Positions 44,927 through 54,007 of a stretch of DNA of 64,000 bases are shown here, in pieces (position 1 is the first letter of the stretch; every line of letters begins with the position of its first letter). Made by a program: the position numbers and the translations under genes. Origin of the DNA: M30B53 sp964600785 (GTDB lineage: Bacteria; Planctomycetota; Planctomycetia; Pirellulales; UBA1268). The stretch spans positions 8,530 to 72,529 of the forward strand of contig CAZRKH010000127.1 of assembly GCA_964600785.1 (NCBI GenBank), written 5' to 3'. The notes under the pieces were generated by a model. It did not search any database. It was not told the DNA's origin and saw only the letters and a list, made by a program, of their open reading frames with translations.

Positions 44927-47900
44927 TCGGCAACGTCTCCGGACGCGGCTCGACCGGCGTGGCCACGCTCCCCGGGCTCGCCCGGCGGCTGGTGATTGCC
45001 TGGTGGCGACAGCTCGCCGCGGTGGCCGCGGCCTGTGGAATCGTGGCGGCCACCATCGCCGGTGCGATTGGTGTCGGTGAGCGGCTGCGAGGGGGGCTGG
45101 CCTCGCTGGCGGTCTCGCGACTCGGTGGGATCGAGGCCGCGGTGGTTGCCGAGGGATTCTTCGGGCCGCCGTTGGTCGATCGGCTCGCCACGGCGGTTGG
45201 CGAGGCGGGTTCGGTGGTGCCGGCAATTCTGCTCGAGGTGACCGTCGATCGCACCGGTGAGCCGGGACGGCCGCGGGCATCGGCCCCGGCGAGGCTGCTG
45301 GCCTGTGATGATCCAGCCGCCCTCGGCTTCGCCGGCGACCCCGGGCCGCGGGACGATGGCGTGCTGCTCAATCGGGTCGTCGCCGAGTCGCTCGCCGCGG
45401 TTGCCGGCGATACGGTGGTGGTGCGGATGCCGCAGCCTTCGATGGTTCCGGCCGACAGCCCGCTGGGACGACGGACGCTCCGCTCCCGCGCCGCCCGCGT
45501 TCGCGTTGATGCCGTGCTCCCCGACGAGGGGCTCGGCCGCTTTGCGATCCGTCCCGGGCAGGTCACCGGACCCCTGGTTGTTTCCACGCGTGATCTTGCT
45601 GAGAAGCTCCTTGGCGAGGTCGGCCCGCTTGAAGGTCACATCGCCAATCTGGCCCTTGCCGTGCCGCGGCAGCCGGGGCCTTCGGGGCGGCTTGCCGAAC
45701 GGCTCCGTGCCGGGCTCGAGCCGACGCTGGCCGACTACGGGCTGCGTCTGGAGCCGGTTGGCGACGGCTCGGTGGTGCGGCTCACCAGCGACCGGCTGGT
45801 GATCCCGCCGGAGGCCGACCGGGCTGCCGAGGCACTGCTCACGCCCTTTGGCGGACGGCCGAGCCTGGTGTTCCTCGCCAACGCGATGCGGCCGCTTCCC
45901 GCGGAGCCGGCCGCGTCGATTCCCTATTCCACTGTTGCGGGGATTCCCGAGGGCTCCTGGCCCTCCGGCGGGCTCGTCGACGATGCCGGTGAGCCTCTGC
46001 CGCCGCCGGGTCCCGGGGAGATCATCATCGACCGCTGGATGGCCGACGACCTCGCGGAGCAGGGGCGGCCGGTGGGCCCCGGGGATTGGCTGCGGCTGGA
46101 GTGGTTTCTGCCCGAGACGCTGCACGGTCGCGTCAGCGAGTCGGCGGAGCGGCTGCGTGTCTCGGGGATCGCGGCGATGCGGGGGCTGGCCGTGGCCCGC
46201 GACCTGGTGCCGGAGGTGAAGGGTGTGACCGACGAGGCATCGATCGCCGACTGGGATCCCCCCTTCCCCTTCGACGCATCCCGCGTCCGCTCCACCCCGC
46301 CCTTCGATCAGGACGATCGCTACTGGAAAACGTACGCCGCCACGCCCAAGGCGTTCGTGGGAATCGCCACGGCAAGGCGGCTTGCGGCCAGCCGATTCGG
46401 CCAGACCACCGCCTGGCACCTGCCCCGCGGTTCGATCGACGACCTCGAGAGCCTGCGGGCCGATCTGGCCGCGGCGATCCGTCCGCAGGCGATGGGGCTG
46501 GCGGTCGTGCCGGTGCGTGAGGCAGCCCTGGCGGCGTCAAGCGGTTCCACGCCCTTCGGCGGGCTGTTCATCGCGCTGTCGATGTTCCTCGTTGCCGCCG
46601 GGCTGCTGCTGTTGTGGCTCTTGATGTCGCTTCTGGTCACCACGCACGTCGACGAGATCGGCACCCTTGCGGCGGTCGGATTCGGCCCGCGGAGGCTCTC
46701 GGCCCTGTTGACGCTCGTTGCCGCGGTGGCGGCGGCAGGCGGCGTGCTGCTGGGCGTGGCGGTCGGCCCGACCTGGTCGGCGGTGCTTCTGGGCCTGCTC
46801 GGGGAGGCCTGGGACCGTTCCGTGGCGGGCGGTTCGGCGGTGGCATTCGGCGGCAACCTGCAGCCGGGCTGGTCGCTCGTTGCCGGCGGGCTGGCGGCTT
46901 TGGTCATCACGCTGCTTGCGGCGGCGACGGCCTGCCGGCGGTTCGCCTCGCGGCCTCCGGGCCGGCTCTTCGCCGCGGACGGCGAGCCGTGCAGACCCGC
47001 GGCAGCCCGCCGACTCCAGATCGCTTCGGGCCTGGCGGTCATCGGGGCGGCGGTCGCGGCGTTGGTAGGGAGTCGCCTCGAGGGGTTTGCGGTGGCGGCA
47101 TTCATGCTTGCCGGGACGCTCGCGATCACCGGGGGACTGGGCTTCGTGCGGGCGAGCCTGGCAGGCGGCGGGCTCGTGTCGGCCGCGGGTCCCCCGCAGT
47201 CGCTCGCCGGGCTTGCGGTCCGTGGGCTCAAACACCGGCCAAAACGAGCCTTCCTGGTGGTGGCGATCGTGGCGGTGGCGAGCTTTCTCGTGCTCGCCGT
47301 CTCGTCGTTCTCGCTCGCCGTGCCGGACGACCTCGACGTCGTCTCCGGGCCCACCGGTGGCTGGGACTTGCTCGTCAGCTTCGGTCACCCGACCGGTCTC
47401 GATCCCCAGGATCCGGCCGCGGCCGCGGCGGTCGGGCTCGACGAGAAGCAGCGGCGGCTGCTCGAGCGGTGCACGATTGTCCGCCTGCGAACCAGCGGTG
47501 GCAGCTCCGCGGACTGCACGAATCTCTACGCCACCGCCGAGCCGCGAGTGCTCGGCCTACCATCGCGATGGATCGACCGCGGTGGGTTTTCATTCACCGA
47601 CCACCGGCCGCTGCCGGCGGGCGAGACGAATCCGTGGCGGCTGCTCGAGGCGGGCCCCATGCCGTCGACCGACGACGGACCGCAGTCCGGACCGATTCCC
47701 GTCGTGCTCGACGAGGCGACCGCAACCTGGGCGCTGCGTCTGGGCGGTGTCGGGTCTTGCTTCAGAATCGATGACGACGCCGGCGATCCGGTGGAGCTGG
47801 AGATCGTGGGCCTGCTCGAGGCCGGCATCCTGCAGGGAGAGCTGCTCGTCTCGGAAGAAAACTTCGAGCGAATCTTTCCAGGCCGCAGCGGCTACGCGTT

Positions 47901-48390
47901 GGCGATGATCGAGAGCCCCGATGAGCCTCGAGCCGTGGCCGACGCGGTGCGGGCAGCCTGGATCGAGGAGGGCACGACGTTGGAGTGGGCGGCCGACCGG
48001 CTGCGGAGCCTCTTTGCGGTGCAGAACATCTTTCTGGCGGCCTTTCAGGCCCTCGGCGGCCTGGGGCTCCTGCTGGGCACAGCCGGCGTGTCGGCAGTTG
48101 CGGCGGAGGGCGTGTTCGAGCGGCGGGCTGCGTTCGCGGTGATGCGGGCGGTCGGCTTCGCCCTCTCGAGGATTCGGCGGCTGGTGGTGCTCGAGGTTCT
48201 GGGGATGGTGGCCGTCGGACTCGCGGTCGGCTCGGCCGCCGGACTGCTCGCGATCTGGCCGACGCTCATCGCAGGCCGTGGCACGCTGCCGCTGGGCTGG
48301 CTGGCGGCCGAGGCCGCGGTCGTGCTCGCGACCGCGGCAGCCGCCGGCTCGCTGGCGGTGCGGCTGGCGGGCATCCCGTCGCGACCTTAG
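44923..48390 (+). CDS. Large FtsX/MacB-type ABC transporter permease
   Basis: An 1155-aa inner-membrane protein, partner of the preceding ATPase. It has an N-terminal membrane segment (about 25-50), a large periplasmic part (about 55-540), FtsX core helices (about 545-680) with LLLLWLLMSLLVTTHVDEIG, more helices at about 700-800, a second periplasmic part (about 805-1020) and a final FtsX set (about 1030-1150). The double FtsX layout suggests a lipoprotein or hydrophobic-substrate exporter. The periplasmic domains have no known fold by eye. It ends in TAG followed by a dispersed element. Confidence 0.88.
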   Translation: MIGNVSGRGSTGVATLPGLARRLVIAWWRQLAAVAAACGIVAATIAGAIGVGERLRGGLASLAVSRLGGIEAAVVAEGFFGPPLVDRLATAVGEAGSVVPAILLEVTVDRTGEPGRPRASAPARLLACDDPAALGFAGDPGPRDDGVLLNRVVAESLAAVAGDTVVVRMPQPSMVPADSPLGRRTLRSRAARVRVDAVLPDEGLGRFAIRPGQVTGPLVVSTRDLAEKLLGEVGPLEGHIANLALAVPRQPGPSGRLAERLRAGLEPTLADYGLRLEPVGDGSVVRLTSDRLVIPPEADRAAEALLTPFGGRPSLVFLANAMRPLPAEPAASIPYSTVAGIPEGSWPSGGLVDDAGEPLPPPGPGEIIIDRWMADDLAEQGRPVGPGDWLRLEWFLPETLHGRVSESAERLRVSGIAAMRGLAVARDLVPEVKGVTDEASIADWDPPFPFDASRVRSTPPFDQDDRYWKTYAATPKAFVGIATARRLAASRFGQTTAWHLPRGSIDDLESLRADLAAAIRPQAMGLAVVPVREAALAASSGSTPFGGLFIALSMFLVAAGLLLLWLLMSLLVTTHVDEIGTLAAVGFGPRRLSALLTLVAAVAAAGGVLLGVAVGPTWSAVLLGLLGEAWDRSVAGGSAVAFGGNLQPGWSLVAGGLAALVITLLAAATACRRFASRPPGRLFAADGEPCRPAAARRLQIASGLAVIGAAVAALVGSRLEGFAVAAFMLAGTLAITGGLGFVRASLAGGGLVSAAGPPQSLAGLAVRGLKHRPKRAFLVVAIVAVASFLVLAVSSFSLAVPDDLDVVSGPTGGWDLLVSFGHPTGLDPQDPAAAAAVGLDEKQRRLLERCTIVRLRTSGGSSADCTNLYATAEPRVLGLPSRWIDRGGFSFTDHRPLPAGETNPWRLLEAGPMPSTDDGPQSGPIPVVLDEATATWALRLGGVGSCFRIDDDAGDPVELEIVGLLEAGILQGELLVSEENFERIFPGRSGYALAMIESPDEPRAVADAVRAAWIEEGTTLEWAADRLRSLFAVQNIFLAAFQALGGLGLLLGTAGVSAVAAEGVFERRAAFAVMRAVGFALSRIRRLVVLEVLGMVAVGLAVGSAAGLLAIWPTLIAGRGTLPLGWLAAEAAVVLATAAAAGSLAVRLAGIPSRP

Positions 48391-48399
48391 CTGCCCGTC

Positions 48400-48412
48400 G
48401 AAAAAGCCTTCC
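48400..48412 (+). repeat. Copy of a short dispersed element (GAAAAAGCCTTCC)
   Basis: Thirteen bases identical to 38572-38584, again nine bases after a TAG stop. The longer string TAGCTGCCCG with GAAAAAGCC also occurs on the minus strand at 29521-29541. Confidence 0.6.
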
Positions 48413-48456
48413 ATGGCCCCTGCCCGCGGACGCGGGCGAACAAAGCCCACGAGTGC

Positions 48457-48489
48457 GAACCCCAAAAAAGCCGAGGTTTTTCGGGGTTC
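48457..48489. other. Imperfect stem-loop after the ABC transporter
   Basis: Arms GAACCCC and GGGGTTC (7 bp), then five A-T pairs past a one-base bulge. No T-run follows, so it is a weak candidate for a terminator. A second, shorter stem with arms GCCCGCG and CGCGGGC (48422-48437) precedes it. Confidence 0.4.
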
Positions 48490-48591
48490 GCTGCCGCCGC
48501 ATCCTGCGGCGGATCACTTTGTCCACAGTCGGCCAGGCGGGCGTGCGGGTTGGGATTGTCGGGGCCCGCTCGAGACGGGTAGCGTGCTGCC

Positions 48592-49680
48592 ATGCAGCTG
48601 CTCATGATCCTCCCACGGTGGGTCGGCGACCTTGTGATGTCGACGCCCATGATCCGGGCGGTCGCCGAGCATTTTCGCCGGGAACGGGCCGCCGGCGAAC
48701 TGCGGATCACCGCGGCGGTCAAGCCGCATCTTCGCGGGCTGCTCGAGGGCACCGACTGGATCGACGAACTGGTGCCCTACGACCGCCGTGGTCGCGACCG
48801 CGGCGTACGGTTCGCGGCGGTGGCCCGTCGGCTCCGCGGCCTTCGTCCCGACGTGGCCCTGATCGTGCCCAACTCGCTTTCCACCGCGGCGCTGGCTTGG
48901 GCGGCGGGCGCCCGGCGTCGCGTGGGCGTGTCTCGGCACGGCCGCAGGCTGCTGTTGACCGACCCGCTGCCACCCCCGAGACGGGGACTGCGAATCGAGC
49001 CCCGCAGCACGGCGGAGCATGCCATGGACCTGGCAGCGTGTATCGGCGTGCCGCGGCAGCGACTCAATCTCCAGCTCGCCACGACCGACGAGGACGAGGC
49101 CCGCGGCGATGCGGTGCTCGGCCGGCTGTTTTCCGGCTGGCGGATCGATCGCGACGGCCCGCTGGTCGTGATCAATGACAATGGGGCTTTCGGCCCGGCG
49201 AAGTCGTGGGGTGTGTCGCGTTCGGCGGCCCTGGCCCGCTGGCTTGTCGAGAGGCTGCCGGGGGCTCGGGTGCTGGTGCACTGCGGTCCCGGCGACCGCG
49301 ACGAGGCCCGCCGCGTGGTCGGCGAGGCGGGCCACGAGGGCGTGCGGGGTCTGGCCGACGAGCCGGAGCTGCCCTTCGGGCTCTCCAAGGCTCTGCTGCG
49401 TCGGGCGGCGGCGGTGGTCACCAGCGACAGCGGGCCGCGGCACATCGCGGCGGCCTTCGGCACGCCCACGGTCGTGCTCCACGGGCCGATGGATCCCCGT
49501 CTCTCGCGATCGGATCATGCGTCGCTGGTGGAGATGCGTGTCGACCTTCCCTGTTCCCCCTGCGGCCGCCGAATCTGCCCCCTGGGTCACCACGATTGCA
49601 TGCGGCTGCTGGGTGTCGATGATGTGGGGCGGGCGGTGCGGTCGCTTTTGGAGCGGCCCTCGGCTCCGGCGGTGGCCTGA
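48592..49680 (+). CDS. waaF: ADP-heptose:LPS heptosyltransferase II
   Basis: A GT9-family glycosyltransferase of 362 aa building the inner core of lipopolysaccharide. Visible: MILPRWVGDLVMSTPMIRAV at the N-terminus, the donor-binding TSDSGPRHIAAAFGTPTVVL near the C-terminus, and CSPCGRRICPLGHHDCMRLL, a segment typical of WaaF. It implies that the organism has a heptose-containing outer leaflet. Start ATG 48592. Confidence 0.9.
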   Translation: MQLLMILPRWVGDLVMSTPMIRAVAEHFRRERAAGELRITAAVKPHLRGLLEGTDWIDELVPYDRRGRDRGVRFAAVARRLRGLRPDVALIVPNSLSTAALAWAAGARRRVGVSRHGRRLLLTDPLPPPRRGLRIEPRSTAEHAMDLAACIGVPRQRLNLQLATTDEDEARGDAVLGRLFSGWRIDRDGPLVVINDNGAFGPAKSWGVSRSAALARWLVERLPGARVLVHCGPGDRDEARRVVGEAGHEGVRGLADEPELPFGLSKALLRRAAAVVTSDSGPRHIAAAFGTPTVVLHGPMDPRLSRSDHASLVEMRVDLPCSPCGRRICPLGHHDCMRLLGVDDVGRAVRSLLERPSAPAVA

Positions 49681-49719
49681 GCGGCCACGGCGAACACACC
49701 CCTCGCGGAGGCCAACGGC

Positions 49720-50802
49720 ATGATGTCTGTTCTCGGAATGCTCGCGGCGATCGCGGTCACGGCAACCTGCTGGGGCATGTATGGGCCGGTCCTCCACTTT
49801 GGGCGAGAGGGGATGCACTCGGCCCTGCGGCCCTTCGTCTGCGTGGGTGTGGCCTACTTCCTGATCGCGGTGCTCGCGCCGCTGGTGCTGCTGGCCCGAC
49901 GTGGCGAGCAGGGCCGTTGGACCGCGTCGGGTGTGCTCTGGAGCCTGCTGGCCGGATCGGCCGGGGCCCTGGGGGCCTTGGGGATCATTCTTGCCCTCTC
50001 CTTCGGCGGTCGGCCGATCTACGTCATGCCGCTCGTCTTCGGAGGTGCCCCGGTGGTCAACACCCTTCTTTCGGCCTTCATGAACCGGGCCTTCGATCAG
50101 CTCAAGCCGCCCTTCCTCGCCGGGCTGATTCTGGTGATCACCGGCGCGGTGACCGTGCTTGTCTTCAAGCCCCAGCCGGCGGCGGCCGCCAACGACAAGC
50201 CGGCGGCGGCTGCGGTGGAAGCAGCAGAGGGTGAGCAGTCGGTACAGCCCGCGGAGCCGGCGACGGCCGAGGGCACCGTCGCGGCGGCGGAGCGGCGGGC
50301 GGAGCGGTTTCTCGAGATTCTCCTCTCCACCGCGATGGCGCTCTTTTGCTGGGGTGCCTACGGCTCGGTGCTGCACCGCGGCCAGGCGGCGATGCTCGGC
50401 AGCCGACTGCGACCGCTGGTCTGCATCGGCGGGGCCTATTTCCTGATCGCCGTACTCGTGCCGCTGGCCCTGATCGGGCCGATGGGCGACACCGGCCGCT
50501 GGGATCTTGCCGGTGCCGCCTGGAGCCTCGCGGCCGGATCGCTCGGGGCGTTGGGGGCGTTGGGGATCATTCTCGCCTTCGCCTCAGGCGGCAAGCCGTT
50601 CACCGTGATGCCGGTGGTCTTCGGGCTCGCTCCGGTGATCAATACCCTCGTCTCGCTGCTGTTTTCTGGCACGCCGACCTCGGCGGTGAGCCCCTGGTTT
50701 CTCGCCGGCCTGCTCGTGGTATCGGTGGGGGCCGCGACGGTGCTGCTGTTCGGCCCACGGGGAGCTGCGAAGCGGCCTGCCGCTGCGGCCGAGCCTGCCT
50801 GA
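49720..50802 (+). CDS. Internally duplicated membrane protein, DMT-like
   Basis: A 360-aa polytopic membrane protein made of two similar halves (about 1-150 and 190-345). Aligned parts: AGALGALGIILALSFGG with LGALGALGIILAFASGG, and FGGAPVVNTLLS with FGLAPVINTLVS. An acidic, Ala-rich linker (about 150-190) joins them. The fold resembles small drug/metabolite (DMT/EamA-type) transporters that arose by duplication. No substrate can be assigned. Confidence 0.75.
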   Translation: MMSVLGMLAAIAVTATCWGMYGPVLHFGREGMHSALRPFVCVGVAYFLIAVLAPLVLLARRGEQGRWTASGVLWSLLAGSAGALGALGIILALSFGGRPIYVMPLVFGGAPVVNTLLSAFMNRAFDQLKPPFLAGLILVITGAVTVLVFKPQPAAAANDKPAAAAVEAAEGEQSVQPAEPATAEGTVAAAERRAERFLEILLSTAMALFCWGAYGSVLHRGQAAMLGSRLRPLVCIGGAYFLIAVLVPLALIGPMGDTGRWDLAGAAWSLAAGSLGALGALGIILAFASGGKPFTVMPVVFGLAPVINTLVSLLFSGTPTSAVSPWFLAGLLVVSVGAATVLLFGPRGAAKRPAAAAEPA

Positions 50803-50821
50803 GCCCGCGGGGGCGGCTGGC

Positions 50822-51526
50822 TCAGGTGCCGAGTCGATGCCCAAACCAGGCGACTTGGTGTCGCGGGGCGAACTGGAAGCCGAGCCGCCGGCAGGCCGGA
50901 TCGAGCCAGGCAGCCACCGCCGCCAACGAGTCCGGATCGACCCCCAGCGGCATCATCAACACCCTCCCGGGATCGATCGACAACTGCATGCCGAGGTCGT
51001 CGAGCCAGCCGAGGGCCTCGTCGAGGTCCGCAGCCGACCCGATCACGAACTTCAGCTGATAGCCGCCGCCAAGCAGGGCCACGACCACCTCGTCGCGGCG
51101 GCGGTCGGCGAGATGCCGCGCTCGCCAGTTCCCGGCGGTGGTGGCCGGCGGGGCCGAGGAGGCAAGCTTGGGACTGATCGACATCAAATCGGCCAGGTCC
51201 CCGGCCGGAGCCGCCGGCGGGACGCTGCCGGCGGTCTCGATCGTCACATGATGCCCCGTGGACCGGAGTTGCACGGCAACCTCCGGAAGGTCCGCCGAGA
51301 GCAGTGGCTCCCCGCCGGTGATCACGACATGCCGGCATTGGAGGTCCGCCACCGCCTGAATGACGGCTGCTGCCGACCAGCGGTCCCCTTGCGGTTCCCA
51401 GGAGGTGTGGGGCGTGTCGCACCAGTGGCAGCGGAGGTTGCAGCCGCTGGTGCGGATGAAGCAGCTGGGTGTTCCGGCAAGCAGGCCCTCGCCCTGAATC
51501 GAGCGGTAGATTTCGGCGATCTGCAT
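50822..51526 (-). CDS. queE: 7-carboxy-7-deazaguanine synthase
   Basis: A radical SAM enzyme of the queuosine/7-deazaguanine pathway, 234 aa. The Fe-S motif is CNLRCHWCD (CxxxCxxC), preceded by EIYRSIQGEG and followed by ITGGEPLL. The short N-terminus and EGLLAGTPSCFIRTSG match QueE. It follows queC by 24 bases in the same operon. Confidence 0.93.
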   Translation of the reverse strand: MQIAEIYRSIQGEGLLAGTPSCFIRTSGCNLRCHWCDTPHTSWEPQGDRWSAAAVIQAVADLQCRHVVITGGEPLLSADLPEVAVQLRSTGHHVTIETAGSVPPAAPAGDLADLMSISPKLASSAPPATTAGNWRARHLADRRRDEVVVALLGGGYQLKFVIGSAADLDEALGWLDDLGMQLSIDPGRVLMMPLGVDPDSLAAVAAWLDPACRRLGFQFAPRHQVAWFGHRLGT

Positions 51527-51550
51527 CGGTGGGGAATCGGCGAAAGCCGG

Positions 51551-52303
51551 CTAGCGTTCGTCGGCGGTGAGAGGGTCGCGGCAGCCCGCCTCGGCGAAGC
51601 CCGCCGCCCGCAGCGTGCAGGCGTCGCAGGCCCCGCAGGGTCGGCCGTCGTCGGCGGGATCGTAGCAGCTCGTCGTCAGGCCGTAGTCGACGCCGAGGTC
51701 GAGCCCCAGCCGGATGATCTCGGCCTTCGTCATCCGCTGCAGCGGGGTCACGATCTCGATCGGCACCCCTTCCACGCCGGCCTTCGTCGCCAGCCTCGCG
51801 GCTCTGGCAAAGGCCTCGATGAACTCCTCGCGGCAGTCGGGATAGCCGCTGTAGTCGATGGCGTTGACGCCGATCACGATGCCCGTCGCGTGGCGGGTTT
51901 CGGCCATCGCCAGGGCGAGTGAGAGCAGCACCATGTTGCGGGCCGGCACGTAGGTTTCCGGAATTCCGTCGCCGATCGCGGCCTCGTCGCGGTGCTTGGG
52001 CACGGCGATCGACGGGTCGGTCAGGCCGCTGCCGCCGAAGGCCGCCAGGTCGATCTGCAGCGTGAGGTGGTCGCTGATCCCCAGGGCGGTGGCCAGCTGC
52101 CGCGCCCGGTCGAGTTCGACCGCATGCCGCTGTCCGTAGTCCACCGAGATCGCCGAGAGCCGCCAGCCCTCGTTGACCGCCCATGCGGCGGCGGTGGCCG
52201 AGTCGAGCCCGCCGGAGAGCAGCACCACGCCACGGCGGGCGGTGCTGTCGCCGCCGGTTTGCCGCGGCTGGCGGGGGCTCGCTTCATGCCGCCGATCGTT
52301 CAT
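51551..52303 (-). CDS. queC: 7-cyano-7-deazaguanine synthase
   Basis: Makes preQ0 from 7-carboxy-7-deazaguanine with ATP and ammonia, 250 aa. It shows the PP-loop LLSGGLDSATAAAW and the zinc-binding cysteines TSCYDPADDGRPCGACDACT. It pairs with queE downstream and is divergent from queF. Confidence 0.95.
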   Translation of the reverse strand: MNDRRHEASPRQPRQTGGDSTARRGVVLLSGGLDSATAAAWAVNEGWRLSAISVDYGQRHAVELDRARQLATALGISDHLTLQIDLAAFGGSGLTDPSIAVPKHRDEAAIGDGIPETYVPARNMVLLSLALAMAETRHATGIVIGVNAIDYSGYPDCREEFIEAFARAARLATKAGVEGVPIEIVTPLQRMTKAEIIRLGLDLGVDYGLTTSCYDPADDGRPCGACDACTLRAAGFAEAGCRDPLTADER

Positions 52304-52378
52304 GGCACAATCCTGTTCCCGGGCGTTCGTCCACGGCTTCCGTCCGGCACCGTTCGTTTCACCGTCTGCGAGTTTTTC

Positions 52379-52795
52379 ATGGCCGACACCCCGACGCCAC
52401 CCGCCGCCTCAATTTCCCGGTCGGGGCCCTCCCGCGACCTCCTCGAGACGTTCGAGAATCGGTTTCCGGGCCGCGACTTTTTGATCGAGATCGTGGCCCC
52501 GGAGTTCACCTCGCTCTGCCCGAAGACCGGCCAGCCCGATTTCGGGTCGCTCACACTGCGGTACGTGCCCGATCGGCTCTGCGTCGAACTCAAGAGCTTC
52601 AAAATGTATCTCCAGGCCTTCCGCAACGAGGGGATCTTCTACGAGCATGTCACCAATCGGATTCTCGACGACCTCGTGGCTGCGATCACACCGCGGCGGA
52701 TGACACTCTTGGCCTGCTTCACACCGCGGGGCGGGATCCGTTCGCGGATCGTCGTCTCCCATCCGGCTGGCGAGCACCTGCCGCCGCACGACTGA
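52379..52795 (+). CDS. queF: NADPH-dependent preQ0 reductase
   Basis: Reduces preQ0 to preQ1 for queuosine tRNA modification, 138 aa, the short unimodular type. The catalytic Cys lies in TSLCPKTGQPDFGSL and the QueF motif is ELKSFKMYLQAFRNEGIFYE. I chose ATG 52379; the long open frame upstream is antisense to queC. It is divergent from queC with a 75-base gap, so a shared control region is likely, but no riboswitch is evident. Confidence 0.94.
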   Translation: MADTPTPPAASISRSGPSRDLLETFENRFPGRDFLIEIVAPEFTSLCPKTGQPDFGSLTLRYVPDRLCVELKSFKMYLQAFRNEGIFYEHVTNRILDDLVAAITPRRMTLLACFTPRGGIRSRIVVSHPAGEHLPPHD

Positions 52796-52924
52796 GCGAC
52801 TCCGGAGCACGAAGCCGCGGGCCTCGTCGGCTGGTTGCACAGCCGCAGGTGTCGGCCCACAATGTCGCTCTTCGACCGTGGCCTCGTAACGGCCCGCATT
52901 CCCGCTCCTCGCAAGGGTCCCGCC

Positions 52925-53980
52925 ATGGCCAGGTCACCTGGTGTTCTGCTTTCGGCGCTCGCCGACGAAGCTGCCTTCCATCTCACCGCGACTGAGCAGT
53001 TCGCGGTGATGGCGGCGCTGGGCCTCGAGTATTACAGCCTCCGCTTCATCGACGTCGGCAAAGGCGTGCGGAACGTGATGAAGCTCAGCCTCGGTGAGAT
53101 CCGCACGGTTCGCCGGCTGGAGGATGAATACGGCCTGAATGTCGCCTCGATCGCCTCCCCGATCGGCAAGGTCAAACTGGTCGATGTCGACGACGGCACC
53201 ACCAATCGCTACGTGCCGTTCAAGCGGTATCTCTCCGGCGAGGTCGCCAAGGCCTGTGAGCTTGCCCACGCCTTCGAGACCAAGCTGATCAGGGGCTTCT
53301 CCTTCTACCCGCCCCGCGATGCCGATCCGAGAGATTTCCTCGACGAGGCCTGCGACCGCATCGGCCAGATCGCCGAGGCATGCCATCGTTCCGACCTGAC
53401 CTTCGGTCTGGAAGTCGAGGCCAACCTCGTGGGCCGCAACGGACAGCTGCTCGCCGAGATTTACCGCCGCGTGAACCATCCCGGGCTGGTGCTCGTCTTT
53501 GATGCGGCCAACCTGATCGTCCAGGGCTATTCACCGGCGGAGGTGTTCCGGCAGTGGGAGGCGATGAAGCCCGGCCTCGGCTGGGTGCACATCAAGGACT
53601 ACCGTCCGCCGAGGCGACCGCGGAAAGCCGCCGGGAGTCGTGGTGGGGCCCGCTCGCTGAAGGGCGGCCATGTCGAGGAGGATCAGCTGGCCCACTTCGT
53701 GCCGGCTGACCTCGGCGCGGCCAACCACGGGCAGATCCTCGCCGATTTGGCCGGGATGCTGCCGAAGCTCAGCCGCTCGCTCCAGCGGCGGGGGATTCCG
53801 GGGGTCTTCCTCGATCTCGAGCCGCACGTACGCGGCGGCGGCCAGTTTGGCGGAACGAGCGGCCCCGACGGGATGGGCATCGCCCTGCGTGGGCTCTGCC
53901 GCGTGCTCGATGCGGCGGGCCTGCCCTACCACTTGCGGGATTTCGACGATCTTCTCGCGGCGCGGGGGCTGGCCGGCTGA
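52925..53980 (+). CDS. Sugar phosphate isomerase/epimerase-like TIM-barrel protein
   Basis: A 351-aa protein of the xylose isomerase-like AP-endonuclease 2 family. Visible: SALADEAAFHL, LEYYSLRFIDVG, LTFGLEVEANLVGRNGQLL, LVLVFDAANLIVQGY, GWVHIKDYRPP, and VFLDLEPHV, with the metal-binding Glu/Asp/His positions. Substrate unknown. ATG 52925 is chosen; the open frame upstream lacks support. It lies 27 bases before the radical SAM gene and may be in the same operon. Confidence 0.75.
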   Translation: MARSPGVLLSALADEAAFHLTATEQFAVMAALGLEYYSLRFIDVGKGVRNVMKLSLGEIRTVRRLEDEYGLNVASIASPIGKVKLVDVDDGTTNRYVPFKRYLSGEVAKACELAHAFETKLIRGFSFYPPRDADPRDFLDEACDRIGQIAEACHRSDLTFGLEVEANLVGRNGQLLAEIYRRVNHPGLVLVFDAANLIVQGYSPAEVFRQWEAMKPGLGWVHIKDYRPPRRPRKAAGSRGGARSLKGGHVEEDQLAHFVPADLGAANHGQILADLAGMLPKLSRSLQRRGIPGVFLDLEPHVRGGGQFGGTSGPDGMGIALRGLCRVLDAAGLPYHLRDFDDLLAARGLAG

Positions 53981-54007
53981 TATCCTCGGAGGTCGAGGAG
54001 ATTCGGC

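Noticed and set aside
48514..50376. A 620-codon open frame on the minus strand over waaF
   Set aside because: Arg/His-rich, without motifs, antisense to a clear glycosyltransferase.
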